Assembly: GCA_036320915.1 (NCBI GenBank)
Contig: JAXBDG010000007.1
Span: 1,364,001 to 1,428,000, forward strand
DNA: 64,000 nt
Direction: 5' to 3'
Source: Linnemannia elongata
Lineage: Eukaryota > Mortierellomycota > Mortierellomycetes > Mortierellales > Mortierellaceae
Shown: positions 23,213 to 35,800 of the stretch, in pieces
How positions within the stretch are numbered: position 1 is the first letter of the stretch
How the letters are laid out: every line of letters begins with the position of its first letter
Program-made: the position numbers and the translations under genes
Notes under the pieces: model-generated
The model's database searches: none
What the model was told of the DNA's origin: nothing
What the model saw: the letters and a program-made list of their open reading frames with translations, nothing else

Positions 23213-25309
23213 ATGACGAAAAGAATGGTTTCCGTTCCCTCCGTCAGCGCGGTGGTGATACCCTTGTTTGTCTTAGTCTGTACAGTCTTTGGTCCTGGTC
23301 TTCTCAATGTCGTACCAACTCCCTATTTGGCCATTGCCCTCTCGCTCGGCTACCTCGACAGACTCGGCCCCTGGTCCTGGGCTGCCCTCTTCCCCAACCT
23401 CTACCTCTTTGCTTGTCTCACTGTTGGAACAGGATTGGCCTACGCGGGTATGCTGCAGACCGATGTTTGGGATAACTCCCAGTTGGCTGCTCCTTTCCTG
23501 GTCGGTGTCGGTATTGCTCTGGTCAATCTGATCCCGCTTTGGATTCATCTGGCCTGGCAGCGTCGGTTCTTGCCCCAGGAGAGGTTCCAGAATGGAGCAT
23601 GGGCTTTGCTCGCTACCCTTGTTGCCCCCTCGGTCTGGGTTAGTCTTTTCACGATTGTCTATGCTGTCAGCCCCATTGGGTCTTATGGATCGATTGCTTA
23701 TACCCAGTTCCAGCTGGAGCCTATGGTCCAGTGGGCCTCTGTTGCAGGAATTGCCGGAATCGAGTTCTTCATGGTACGCTTTCTCCGACATCCTTTTACT
23801 GCTTTCCTTGCTTATTTGTTACCTGTTTGTATTTGTGTTCTTGCTTGTGTGTGTGTTATATTTTAGTAAACCTGGATCCCCAGTCGCATCATTAGAGTTG
23901 ACATGTTCGGTGTTTATAATTCAGATCACACATATTTCTTCCACCCTTCAACTCCTACCCTATCCCTAACATTCCTTTGTTGACTCTTTGGTTTTCTTGT
24001 TGTGTTCGCTAATCGGACATTAGGTTTGGGCTTCGGTGATTCTCTACAGAGCCTGGGTCAGACATGTCCGCCTCGAGTCGACGGAAGTCGATACCAAGAA
24101 TTGGAGTGAGATCGGCGTCGAGACTCGCTTCCGTCCTCGTATTTTCCGTCGCCTGTTCCTTGCCCCCACCCCCACCTTCCTCCTCGTCACACTGTTTATC
24201 TTCCTCTTTGGCTCGATGCGCTTCTGGAACGCCGATGGAACCTTCTACATGAAGCCCCTGCACGACACAATCATCCCTACTGTCCAGGCTAGTTGCGTCA
24301 TTGGCGCATCCACACCCGACAACGCCGATCTGTCTAGATACTTGAACCAGACTGTCGACTTTGCTACGAAGGGATCCAAGATCATCATCTGGAGCGAGAC
24401 CTCGGCCAGCGTCAACAACACCCAGCAGTTGGACAGCCTCTGGGCCACCGCCAGGAACATTTCGACCACCTATGGGATCTACCTCGGCATCACCTATTCC
24501 CAGTTCTTGGATGAGCAATTGGTCAAGAACAAGAACATGTTTACGCTCTTTGACCCCAAGGGACAGATCGCGTTTGAGTACCAGAAGGCTCACCCTGTGA
24601 TCATGGTCGAGACGGATACTATTGCTGGACCCAACCATCTCCCTGTTGCTGATAGTGAGTATGGTCGTCTTGGAGGCGCCATCTGCTTCGATATGGACTT
24701 TCAGAACTTTATTGCTCAGGCAGGCGATCAAAACGTTGACATCCTCCTCCAGCCCTCTTGGACGTGGGGTAAGTCTTTCTGTGTCTTTTCTTCGATGTTG
24801 TGCACAGCTAACCTTGGCATTCAGGTCTGGAATCGATTTTCCATTTGTACTCATTCTTTACAAACGCTTCCACTTGATTAAAAAAATAATAATGTATGAT
24901 AGGATCCATTGGTCGTCTGGAGGCGACGATCCAGTCGTTCAGAGCAGTCGAACAAGGATTGACCATCTTCCGTTGTGGCTCCTGGGCACCCTCAACAGTC
25001 TGGGATCCTTATCACCAACTGTTCGGATACAAGTACAACTTGGGATCTGGTGATTTCACAGCCGAGGTGCCACTCCGCAAGCATGTTCATACAGTCTACA
25101 ATGCAGTGGGTAACTTGTGGGCGTACATCTGCTGTGCTGCGTCGATTGTGTTTTTGATCCTTGTTCTCGTGCCCAAGCGACATGTCGATCGGTGGTTTGA
25201 GGCGGCTGAGGGACGGATCTTGAGACGTAGTGGGTCGAGAGAGGGGTCGTCGGGTTCATCATTGCCCGTTACCTCTGACGAAGCTGTGCGTGGTGCTGAC
25301 AATGCTTAA
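23213..25309 (+). CDS. Lnt-like apolipoprotein N-acyltransferase / CN-hydrolase membrane protein
   Basis: Exons 23213-23773, 24024-24768 and 24903-25309 give 570 aa. The N-terminal part has about five to six membrane segments, another lies at TFLLVTLFIFLFG (238-250), a soluble CN-hydrolase domain follows (about 270-480), and a final segment (ICCAASIVFLILVLV) precedes a polar tail, the topology of bacterial Lnt. The nitrilase-type catalytic triad is visible as Glu312 in IIWSETSA, Lys375 in FEYQKAHPV and Cys408 in GGAICFDMDF. The fold suggests transfer of an acyl group from a phospholipid to an amine. In fission yeast an Lnt domain is fused to dolichol-phosphate mannose synthase; here it stands alone. 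The real acceptor in fungi is uncertain. Location is probably ER membrane (inference). Confidence 0.88.
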
Positions 25310-26934
25310 TGTATGAATTTGTTGCCACTAATGCTAGTGCTAGGATCATGTGACGGATGAATGGGAGGTGGCATGTCCTCTTCCCAATGCCCTACTCGTG
25401 ATGCATAGGGGTAGAACAGGCTAGAAGGGGTTGACGAAGACAACTATTGGTGGGTAAACACAGCCCTTCTCGAATGAACCAAGCGACTGATTGCTGGTTG
25501 GCTCCTTATTCAATTCATTTGTCACCTAGAAACCCCCTCGACTTTTTTTTTTTTTTTGTTGTCCAGCAGACCTCCGCCCAAACGCGGTAGTTCCTTTGTT
25601 GACAAATGGTGCTTGGCGCTGCTATTTGAATGGAGAATGTTCCACCCACTTTCATCATTTTTTCTTTTTTTTTCTCGTTTGTCAGGCACAGGGTTCGTAG
25701 GCGTTGGGAAACAATTTGGCTTTTGAGCCACCTACCTGGCATATGTATATGTGTGTATGTTAAGTTCTTTCCAAACTGCTGTCTCGCCCACCGTTTTTCC
25801 ATGGATTAAGAACCAGTGAGAGGATCCAAAAAAAACAACCAAAAAAGGGTCAAGTTGAGGAAGGGTATTTTGTTTTTAGATTTTTTTTTTTGTACATTTT
25901 CTTTTTTGCTACTGTCAAACAGGATGTAGGTATGTTGTGCATGTCATGATGCAAGGTCGGAGGGATTGGAAGGGCAGAGAGGGCAGGAGACAGAGAAAAG
26001 GGGAGGGTGAAGGGGAAAGGGACATGTGCTGATGGACCGATGGAGCAAAAGGGGTGCACAAAATGAACAAAAAAAATAAAACGAAGCTGCCCTGAAAATG
26101 AAAAAAAGAGGTTACAGGAGCGGTTCAAGGGCACACCGGAAAAGAAAGGCGATGTGCCCGTGTGCTGTAAGTGCCTATTGCCCCCACCCCCCATGGTAAT
26201 GGATGGAAGCAATTAAGGCTATTTTTTACAGGGTAATCTTTCTTTAATTAGCGAGAGAATTGCCTACTTTTAGTACATGTACGGTACATGGTCATTGCCA
26301 CACAATGTTTGAAGCTCAATGACAATATCAATCCGGGGATTTGTGCTGACTAGTGGTTGAGCAATGATAATTCCATCGTAAACCACGCGCGAATTATATG
26401 GGGTGACCAAAAGAAAAGAGAAAAACGAGTTGCCCTTGTGCGACTAGGAAGCAATTGCTCGAGACGGTATATGGAACACATGCTGTATCGTTTTTCAATT
26501 GTCGTCATCGTCATTCACGAAGAGTTGGATCGTGCTCAACTCCTGACGATTGTGACGATTGTGTGTGAGAGAGAGGGGTTGTGAGAGTGTTTGGCGAGCG
26601 AGTGAGTGCGTGAGTGAGTGAGCAAGAAACAAGCCAGCAAGGACAATTGATTGAAGAGAAGGAAGAGGAAAAAAGAAAAAAAAAAGCGCGCATGTTGTCC
26701 CAAAGACCGTGAGGCATTTTATTTTCATCAACAAACAAGCGAACAAGGCAAGAACAAAACGCCCCCCTTTTGTTTCCCTATCACCCCCATTTCCATTTCA
26801 CTAATTGTTCGCACACACCAGAACAGGAACAACATGAACATGACATGGGCCTGAGGAGAAAGGGTGAGGGCAGGGTAAATTAGGCTACTGCAAAAGACGA
26901 CTTTATTTTCCCTGTGATGGTCCAGATGAGTCTC

Positions 26935-26961
26935 TTTTTTTTTTTTTTTTTTTTTTTTTTT
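26935..26961. repeat. poly(T) run, 27 nt
   Basis: Uninterrupted T27 followed by GTTGGTGGTGG. Confidence 0.9.
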
Positions 26962-27557
26962 GTTGGTGGTGGTGCTGATAACAACAAAAACATGTCATCC
27001 ACACGACTGTAGCATGTAAAGCAGAGCAAAGGGGGCGAGATAACGAAGGTAATAATAATGATAGTAATAACATAGTTGTCAGTCGTGCATTCTCGCTCCT
27101 TCCTCGCCTTTTTCTTTCTTTCTTTCTTTCTTTCCTTTCCTTTTCACATATTCATCACCTCACCTATATATCTTTCCCTGTATAAGACCAGCAAGCTGAG
27201 TTCCAGCTCTTTCTTTTCTCCATACTCTTTTTTCTTCCTTCTATCTTCTTGCTCTTCTCTTTCCTATAACTTTTTTTTTTGCTTTTTTCTTACTCCTCCT
27301 TCCTGTCCGTCTTTCCGTCAGTTACCTTGCCCTCCCTTTACTTTCTCCGAAACAGCAACAACAACAACAACAACAACAACCGCCAACATTGTTCCCTCTT
27401 TCTTCGCTTCTCTCTACCTTTCTTTTCGTCTTGGCTTTTTCTCGTTTGTTCTATTTCTTTTTCTTCCTTCTCTTTTTTGGGAAGCATTGGTCATTAATCT
27501 TTCTCTTCATTCATCAGCTCCTCATTAGTCAGCTTGCCATACAAACCTCTTTTTTCC

Positions 27558-27564
27558 TATAAAG
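27558..27564 (+). promoter_or_regulatory. possible TATA box of the kinase gene
   Basis: TATAAAG 357 nt before the start at 27921, at the head of a pyrimidine-rich leader. A second candidate (TATATA/TATAAG) is near 27163-27185. Confidence 0.3.
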
Positions 27565-27920
27565 GCTCCAATTTACTCTCTCTTTCCCTCCCCACTTCAC
27601 TTACTTTTTTTTTTTTATTCTTTATCTCTCTCCCTTCCCCCTTGCCCTCGCCCTTGCCCTTTTGCCTCTCCCTCCCTCTTGTAACATACACATTCTTGTA
27701 CATATCTTGCAAACCAGGCAACCAACAACCAACAACCAACAACCCCCTTCATTTTTATCGCTTAACCATTCTCAAAGAAAACACCACACTTTCCCTTCAC
27801 TCTCTTTTACTTGCGCCTTTTTTTTTTACTGCTTGCTATATAATACAACAACCTTTACTACCTAAAACAACAGCTCACACAAACACACATATACATATAT
27901 ACATACACAAGCACACGACC

Positions 27921-30076
27921 ATGGTCACTTTCTCCACAGATTATTGGGCTCCCGCCATGGAGGTTACCGTCAGACGACGAACCGAAAAGTCGCCTCTTCA
28001 CCTCAACAGCTCACAACATGTTAAACAGCAACAACAGCAAAAGCCCTACCTCGCTCACGAAGACCACTGGAGCACTCTCCGTCAGGTCCCCACCATCGAT
28101 TCTACAGACTCTTCCATCCTCTTTGCCTCAGACTCCCAAACCGCCCTCCGAAAGACTCTTCATACAAGTAACAGCAACCACAGACACAGTCCTTCCTCAG
28201 CCTCAGTCCCCATCCCTGCCAAGAAGCAAACCCTGATCCATAAGATTTTCCACCCTCACGAGCCAAAGTCGGGTTCGCACAGTCCACCTTCGTCCCTCGG
28301 AAACGGAAGCCCCCTTGCCACCGAGGACCCTTATCTCCTCACCGCCGCCAGCTCGCTCGAGAAGAAAAACATCTTCAACTTTGTCCACGGTTTCGGTCGC
28401 CCTTCTTCTTCGTTTGCAGGAAGCGAACGCAGCGAACTCAAGAAAGCCGACTGCACGCTCTTGAAGAAATACGGTATCTGTGACAAGGGTAACATTGGTC
28501 AAGGCGCCACGGCCGTCGTCCGGTTGGCCCACAAGATTGAAGAGTCTGAAAAGCTCTTTGCCGTCAAGGAGTTCCGGAAACGGAGAAGGGACGAGACCGA
28601 GAAGGAGTACGTCAAGAAGCTGATGAGTGAGTTCTGCATCTCCTCCACGCTTCACCACGAGAATATTGTCGAGACCGTTGACCTCGTTCAGGACGAGCAT
28701 CAAAACTGGTGTGAAGTCATGGTACGTATCACTTTTGTTGTATTTTTTGTTTAGTCTGGTCGGGAGAGGATGGGCGTATGCTGGGTGGGTGAGTGGAGGT
28801 CGAAAAAAACAGGGCTAGTTTGAAAGATTGGGTGTGTTGGCATGGAACGGGTGTGGTTGTGCTGCAAAGTATACCTGATCGTAAAAGGGTTTAGCTCGGA
28901 AAGGATGTATTCGCCATGGGATAAGATGGTGATGTTGTCAAAACAAACAAGGGTCAACAGGCGATTATCCACGTGGATTTTACATCGTTGACATCTTTCT
29001 ACTGCTACCTTGGACGTTCTCCCCTCTCTTTTCTCCGAGCAACAGCAACAACAACAATAAGGACGGCGTCATTGGTATCTTTATCTGTCCTTGCATCACT
29101 TTTTACGTCCTTGTTCCTTGTGGATGGGGGGAGATGGACGATGCAGAGGGCTGGAAAAAAGAAGGGTTTCTACTTGTGGTACCCTTGGCATCACGCGAAA
29201 TCGAAATGCAGGCACACGCATATAGAAGAATATGGGGGTGGGAGATCGAGAGTGATGTGCGAAAAAAACAAAAACACAAACAAGAGGCATCTCACCTTGC
29301 GTGAGGTCCTTTTCTTTTTCTTGCATGACATGCATTGTGTCTATGCGGGATGATAACAATGCAGGATTGGGATTGAAATTGGGAGTGTGTGAACTGAACT
29401 GAATGCGACCGTTTATGCTAACCGCATGATGCCTCATCCTTTCCAAACATTGTAGGAGTATTGCTCGGGTGGAGACTTGTACAACACAATCAAGCAAGGA
29501 CACATGTCGAGAACCGAGATTGACTGTTGCTTCAAGCAGTTGATGAACGGCATTGGCTACTTGCACTCGATGGGTGTCGCACACAGAGACATCAAGCCCG
29601 AGAACCTGTTGCTCGACAGTAAGGGTCGCCTCAAGATTACCGACTTTGGAGTCTCGGATGTCTTCCGCATGTGCTGGGAGTCAAAACCCCACCTGTCCAA
29701 GGGTCTCTGCGGTTCTGAACCCTACATTGCCCCCGAGGAGTTCAAGACCAAGGAGTACGATGCCCGCCGTGTCGATATCTGGGCCTGTGGTATTGTCTAC
29801 TATTGCATGGTCTACCAGGGTATCCCCTTCCGCGCCGCGACTGCACAAGACCCCAACTACCAGCACTTCTTGATGATGCGTGAGGTCAACAACTACGAGC
29901 CCTTTGAGAAGCTTCCCGTGGGATGCCGCAAGCTCATGAAGCGGATATTGGACCCCAACCCCGAGACCCGTATCACGATTGAGGAGATTATGGAGGACGA
30001 GTGGTTCAAGAGCATCGAATCGTGTGTCCATGGCGAAAACATGGATCCTCATCGCCATTTTGAACGCCACCTGTAA
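27921..30076 (+). CDS. Ser/Thr protein kinase of the Hal4(Sat4)/Hal5 type
   Basis: Exons 27921-28721 and 29456-30076 (733-nt intron) give 473 aa. The first about 175 residues are polar, Ser/Thr/His-rich with a Gln run. The kinase domain has the glycine loop IGQGATAVVRLA, the VAIK lysine in LFAVKEFRKR, the catalytic loop HRDIKPENLLL, DFGVSD, and an APE-type motif YIAPEEF; all catalytic residues are intact. The insert KHFSK-like region and the wording of the P-loop resemble the NPR/Hal family of fungal kinases that stabilise K+ transporters and nutrient permeases at the plasma membrane. That family link is by pattern. The ATG at 27921 is preferred because the open frame upstream is a low-complexity leader. 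A K+ channel lies in the same window, but no regulatory link is shown. Confidence 0.85.
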
Positions 30077-30157
30077 ATACTTTTTTCTACCCTTGCAAGC
30101 TTGTTTGCCTTTGTGCATTCCTACTCCTTGCAAAATACATCCTTCCTAGATTGCGCA

Positions 30158-30163
30158 AATAAA
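30158..30163 (+). terminator. polyadenylation signal of the kinase gene
   Basis: AATAAA 82 nt after the stop codon, in the 130-nt gap to the convergent DDRGK1 gene. Confidence 0.45.
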
Positions 30164-30206
30164 GTTCAAATGATGCGTTGAGTATAATGATGATGAATAC
30201 CAAGGT

Positions 30207-32007
30207 CTAGTTTATTGGTGATGGTGCACACTGAAGAATGGTCTCGCTGGCAACGCTCAGTTCTTTCTTGTCCATTCGGCCTTTGGACTGTACCACTGCA
30301 GCAAACGCCTCGAGTTTGGCCTTATCTAGAATCACATACTGGTCCGAGGCCGAATCGTACAGGATCAGAAGGTGTTGTCTCGCTTTCGAAGCAGATGATG
30401 AAGACGACGGCGTTGCTGTTGAAACAGAGGGCGATGAAGGCGTGACAGAAGGGCTGTTGGCAAGCGTGATGAGGATGTCTGAATCGTTGCTGCTCTCCTG
30501 TGCAATCGCGGATAGGTCTTTCAACAATTGCGCTTCTGTCCTGTCGAGCCGTTTTGCCAATGCTCCCAACTTGAACGATTTCACTCTCTATGTTCATAAA
30601 ACACAAGAAGTAAAATAAAGAATTGGTGTCAGTAGCCAGGAATGTTTTTCATCCACTAGCTCTTATGTCGTAATTCGTGTACATGAACAGAAACATTGGA
30701 CACAAACGTGAAATGCAAAAACCAAAGTCGATATATTTTTCCATACCTGGATGTAAGAGCGAAGTTCACGACGGGCGGTCTCTTCTTTGACCTTCTCGGC
30801 CTGGACGCGTTTCCTCCTAGAGTCGCTCTCCTTGGCTTCCTTTTCCTTGAGTTGTTCTTTACGTTTCCGGTCCTTTTCGATCTGAGCGGTTCGTTTCCGT
30901 TGCCGTTCTTCTTGTGCTGCAGCCTCGTGGATCCGGAACATTTCTTCCTGTTGGCGACGTTCCGTCCTTTGCATCTCCATGAACTATTATTATGGGTTTG
31001 TATATGTAAGCAGATGAAAGGAGTTAGCAGCAGCTTTTGGAATGAGAGAAGGAAAATATACCAAACCCAAGAAAGCACAAGATGTTACCTCGTGGTATGC
31101 ACGCATTTGTTCCTTGCGCTGGAGTTTCTCAGCCTTCTTCTTGCCAACTTTCTTGATCCGATGAGCTGTTGCACCCTGAGAAGACCCAACACCTCCATCA
31201 TCTTCAACGTCCTCCCCATCTTCTCCTGCTGCTGCTGCTACTTCTTCTCCTGGAACGACATCGCCAGGGAAGGGCTCTGGCGCAAACCCGGCACGAGCGC
31301 GCATTTGCTGGACCATCTCGTGGTGCATCCTCAATCGCGCAGAAGTCGTTGATCCCTGTGGTTGCACCTCCTCCTGACCCTCCTCTCCTTCCTCTCCGTC
31401 CTCCTCCTCCTCCTCCTCTCCTTCCTCTCCGTCCTCCTCCTCCTCCTCCTCCTCCTCGTCATCCTCATCATCGTTGTTATCCTCCTCAGCGAACTGCCTC
31501 AAAAGCTCCTCGGGTATATCCCCAGCATCGGCGCCTCCATAAAGTTCCCGAAGTTGTTCCACCGTCAATTCCTCATCCTGTTCATTGTCCTGGCGACGGT
31601 AGTTCCGGAGACGGTACATAGCTTCGAGGTATCGGTCTTGGATGGTATCCTGGTAGGTGTAGATGAGTATCCCAAGGATTGCGACGAGGAGGAGTGTTGG
31701 TGGGATGTAGACGATGGGGTTCAGTGAAGCCTAATTGAGTGGATAAAGATGAGGGGGGACTGTTGAGTCAGTTTTGAAGGAGTATGGATGTATGTTATTA
31801 CTCTTGGGCGAGTAGATGGAAGGAGGTGGTGTGGCGTAGGGTGTGGTTGTTGATGATTCGGCCGCAGTTGTTGGTAGTTCTGTCCCTGAGAAAAATGGCG
31901 CACTCAATGTAGCCGAAGGTTATTCCTGTGTTTCCTACGGACGACTGGCTCTCAATGTGTGTGTGTTGACAATGGGTTCCCTTGGGAGACGTAAGGTATT
32001 TTACCAT
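30207..32007 (-). CDS. DDRGK domain protein (DDRGK1/UFBP1), UFMylation factor
   Basis: Exons (transcript order) 32007-32005, 31730-31089, 30983-30747 and 30587-30207 give about 420 aa. A single N-terminal membrane anchor (IVYIPPTLLLVAILGILIY) is followed by a long Glu/Asp-rich region, the lysine-rich block KKVGKKKAEKLQRKEQMRAY, a charged helix (ERRQQEEMFRIHEAAAQEER) and a C-terminal winged-helix part. There, KLEAFAAVVQSKGRMDKKEL aligns by eye with the C-terminal PCI-like segment of animal DDRGK1. In animals and plants this protein recruits UFL1 to the ER membrane for UFM1 conjugation to ribosomes. The winged helix carries a Ser/Thr-rich insert and the DDRGK motif itself is not conserved. The first exon appears to contribute only the ATG (see findings); exons 2-4 are firm. 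Convergent with the kinase gene and divergent from the trehalose gene. Confidence 0.8.
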
Positions 32008-32858
32008 GGCTGGTTTGACATGCTCCTCCTTGCTTGGCTTGCGAGGTTGTTGATGAGTAAACAAAAGAGGTGGAGGGTATGAGATGTGTTTGAATACTTT
32101 TGTCGCCTTGGACCCCTTGGAGCGTTGAAGGGAGAAGAGAGCAGCAGTCACGAGTTCGAGTGTATTATTCAAACTTGTGGATCGAATTAGTGTGTGCACG
32201 GTGTTCATTCAACGATGAATGAAATGCATGTCGACCTCTCGCTTGCATTGTTTATTTCGTTGGGGTAAAAAAAAAGAATGGATATGGATCACTGGTGTGC
32301 ACACAGACACATACCCATGGTCGAGGCATCTATCATTAGGATTCTTGTCGAAGCAATTGAAAGTGAAAAAGCAAGCTAGCGATACAACGTGTGGAAATGG
32401 TCAGTGACAGGAGGAGGAGGAGGAAGAGGAGCAAAGAGGTACACAACTGATAGCAAAAAGAGAGACGGGGTACCATCACCTTCTCATCAATCATCAATTG
32501 AAAGCCCATTTAAATCACTATCACTGATAAGCAGTCAGTCCCTATGAGGTCATGGTTGCGTTTGCGTCCTTTCAGACTGGGTTCCTTTTCCTTTTGTCCT
32601 CCCCCCCTTGCTTTTCTCTTTGACGCTTTTCCTTTTTCTTGTCCCTCTCTCCTCCAACAACAGCTGCAGTAACACTAAGAATAAAGAACACCCCTGTGGC
32701 CCTTGCATCACCTCTTCCCTTTCTTCATTCTTAATCGCATCCACCTTCCCTTCTCTCTTCTTCTTATTTTTTTTTTCTTTCTACACTTTACATTCACAAC
32801 ATTCATTCTTCATTACACATCCTTCCAAACACAACAAATAAATAATAAAAAAAGAGCA
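32008..32858. other. divergent promoter between DDRGK1 and the trehalose gene
   Basis: No gene supported. Two CCCCT cores (32604-32608 and 32691-32695), the stress-response element core of yeasts, lie before the trehalose gene; such pentamers also arise by chance. The last 250 nt are pyrimidine-rich on the plus strand. Confidence 0.45.
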
Positions 32859-35800
32859 ATGGTCGCAGACAACTCGGTACTCACCACAGGCAGACTGCTC
32901 GTCGCGACATTCCTCCTCCCAGAAACAATCTCCTTCCAAGTCCCCGCTCGCGACAAGGACGGTCGCATACGCTCCACCAGCCTCAAGAACTGTACCCCCG
33001 TTGCCAATGGTCGCCTCTCTTCTTCCCCTACCAATACTTCTGCGACTACTACCACGACTTCCTCCACGTCACCTTCAACCAACATTGCCCCTTCTCAACA
33101 ACAACAGCAGCAGCAGCACCACCAGCATCAGGCTAGCACCACCAGCACTCACCTCCCTGCCCCAGTCGCGCGTCCAGCAACAACCACACTTCACCCTCTT
33201 GCTGCTGTTGATACCTTCAATGGCGGCATGCTCGATCAGGATCAGGCACCTCTCTCGGTGCCGACCTCGTCTTCAAGAAGAGGCACTCCTCGTGAGATGG
33301 TCCTGGCATCCAACAGCATCCTTGTCCAATCAGCCCCCACATCCCCAAGCTTCTACAGGGGTGTCTCCTCTACAGGCGAGGCTGTGACGAACGTGCCCAA
33401 ACTCATCAGCAGCAAGGCTGATCGGTTGAAGGATCAGGAGCGTCCCACATTACCCCAAAGGAGTTCATTCCACGGTCAGCATGCCGTACCCCCTCCTTCG
33501 ATTTTGGCCCCACCCGAAGTCAAGGTTGAGCTTGGCAGAGTCTTCCCCGAAGCCGCGCCTCGCCCGGTTTTGAACCAGCCTCGCAGCAGGACCACTGATC
33601 ATCTCTCGATCCTTACTCACCAAACCATTCCACAGCGCCGTCCCTCGATCGATTCGGCCAAGGTGTTTGCAGAGGCTGCATGGACGGTCGAAAAGGCAAC
33701 CGGCGGAAACATTGGACTCCACAATGCTGTGAATTCTATCCAAGGCCAATTGACCAAGCGGATTTGGGTCGGAACTCTGGGCATGGCGACGGACAGTCTC
33801 CCGGACTCGACACGAGGCGACATCAAGGCTGAATTGGCTCTCAATCACGGCTCGATCCCTGTCTTTGTCAACGATCTGGACTTTGAGGGACATTACCACC
33901 AGTACTGCAAGCAGGTAAAACACAACAACTCGAGAGAAAAATGCCTCTTTCGCCCTTTTTTCTTTGTCCATCGTCTTTTATTATCCGCTAAGCTATGGCG
34001 GGCTCAAGGTTCATTTCACAAGAAAAATAATGCCATGTCATGGATTGCACTTTGGGCGTGCATTCACAAGAAGAGAATACGAAGGTTGGGTTAGTCAGGA
34101 AATCCATCAGTGAAGAAACAACAAAAACACACGGAAAACGCAAACATACACATCACACAAAATGTGGATCGATCCCCTTATTGTATTCTCTTGCTCCTCC
34201 CCTGCCCGCTTTCATCCACCTTTCGCCCCTTTTCTTCTGCCATTTCTCATGTCTGATGAAGCAATTGCCAGCAGCAGGATTGACCAAGGATGGGAAAGGG
34301 CAAAGAGAACAACAAAGCGTAGGGGATGGCAAGTTCAAGGCAACAAGAAGCATGGAAGAAAAAAAGAGAAAGCAAAAGCTCCACCGCATCATGATGACAC
34401 TGTCGCGTCACTCCTAAATATAATCAAAAGGATCATGTCATATCGTATCTTGCATTTCTCCCACGCACAGTTCTGGTCGCAATCTTATATCCCTCAGAAA
34501 AGAAAAAAGAAGCAGTGGAAACGAGGAAGGGAGGGATTTCTGGGTATAAAGAAGATAAAGAAGAGGTGGAGAAAGAGGAAGAAGGAGAGCCTCCGATGAA
34601 AAATGGGCGCAATCTTGTTCGATCAAACTATCGTTGTAACACCCTTTTCTAACCACATTCACATTCCCATTCCCATTCACTTGCACTTTCACTTTCACTT
34701 TCGTTCTGTCGGTAAACGTAGATCCTGTGGCCAATTTTCCATTATGTGTTGCCGGACAACTTGAGGAGCAAAGGATACCAAGAGGGCTCTTGGAAACACT
34801 ACGTCGCAGTGAACCGTGCCTTTGCAGATGCAATCGTCGAAAGTTATCGCCAGGGTGACACAAGTAAGTTTACACCTTCTTCCTCTCCACTCATGTATTC
34901 CTTATCGAAACAGACAGGGTCAATCCCGCACAAAAGATAACGTCGGTCGCGTAACTTGCATATTCCCTCTGTCTTTCTGCTCTGACCCATGACGACATGT
35001 CATTTTTTTTTCTTACTTGCCTTGTCTCTTTTCAATTTCATTACGCATTGCATGTATTAGTCTGGGTCAATGATTACCATCTGATGCTTGTCCCCAACAT
35101 GATCCGAGAGCGACTTCCCGACGCATCCATCGGCTTCTTCCTGCATATCCCATTCCCCAGTTCTGAAATCTTCCGGTGCTTGCATGGTAAGTATCTATCT
35201 CGTCGTTCTCCTTCACGGGAAACCGGCCAGTCAGCTGTCTGCAGCGTATATTGTTCAATTGCTCTTGTTTTTTTCTTATATGGTCTATGTTATCAGTTTT
35301 TTTTTTGGGTCAATGGAGCTAATCTCCTCTCCGTGTCCCTTCCTTTTTATACCTTCATTTATTTCCCTTGACTCCTCTTCCTCCCATCTCCCTCCCTCCT
35401 TCCCTCCTCGACTCCCTCCCACAAAAAAAAAGTTCGCAAAGAGGTTCTGGAAGGTCTTTTGGGTGCAGATCTGGTCGGTTTCCAAACCTATTCGTTCGCC
35501 CGACATTTCCTCCAGACCTGCTCTCGTCTGTTATCAGTCGAATCGAGCCCCAAAGGAATCCAGCTCGAGAACACGGCGGTCAATGTCGGTATCTTTCCGA
35601 TCGGTATCGACACCAAGACATTGAACATCAAGCGTCAGGATCCAGAGGTTGCTCAATGGGTCAAGGTGTTGAAGGAGAAGTATGCTGGCATGAAGTTGAT
35701 CGTTGCCCGTGAGAAGCTGGACTATATCAAGGGCGTTCGCCAGAAGATGCTAGCTTTTGAACGTTTCTTGAATCTCTACCCTGAGTGGCAAGGAAAGGTA

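Larger units (their letters stand above)
25310..27920. other. intergenic region and kinase promoter/leader
   Basis: No gene supported. It holds a T27 run (26935-26961), scattered T tracts, and from about 27100 onward a strongly pyrimidine-rich plus strand typical of fungal leaders. A TATA-like element (TATAAAG) lies at 27558-27564. A (CAA)n stretch occurs near 27354-27380. Confidence 0.55.

Noticed and set aside
24009..24854. 281-codon minus-strand open frame opposite the Lnt-like gene
   Set aside because: The plus strand carries the catalytic triad and proper introns; the minus frame shows no conserved feature.
27534..27920. In-frame upstream extension of the kinase
   Set aside because: It encodes Phe/Leu/Ser/Thr low complexity from a pyrimidine-rich leader. 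The ATG at 27921 has a better context (GACCATGG) and starts the typical polar N-terminus.
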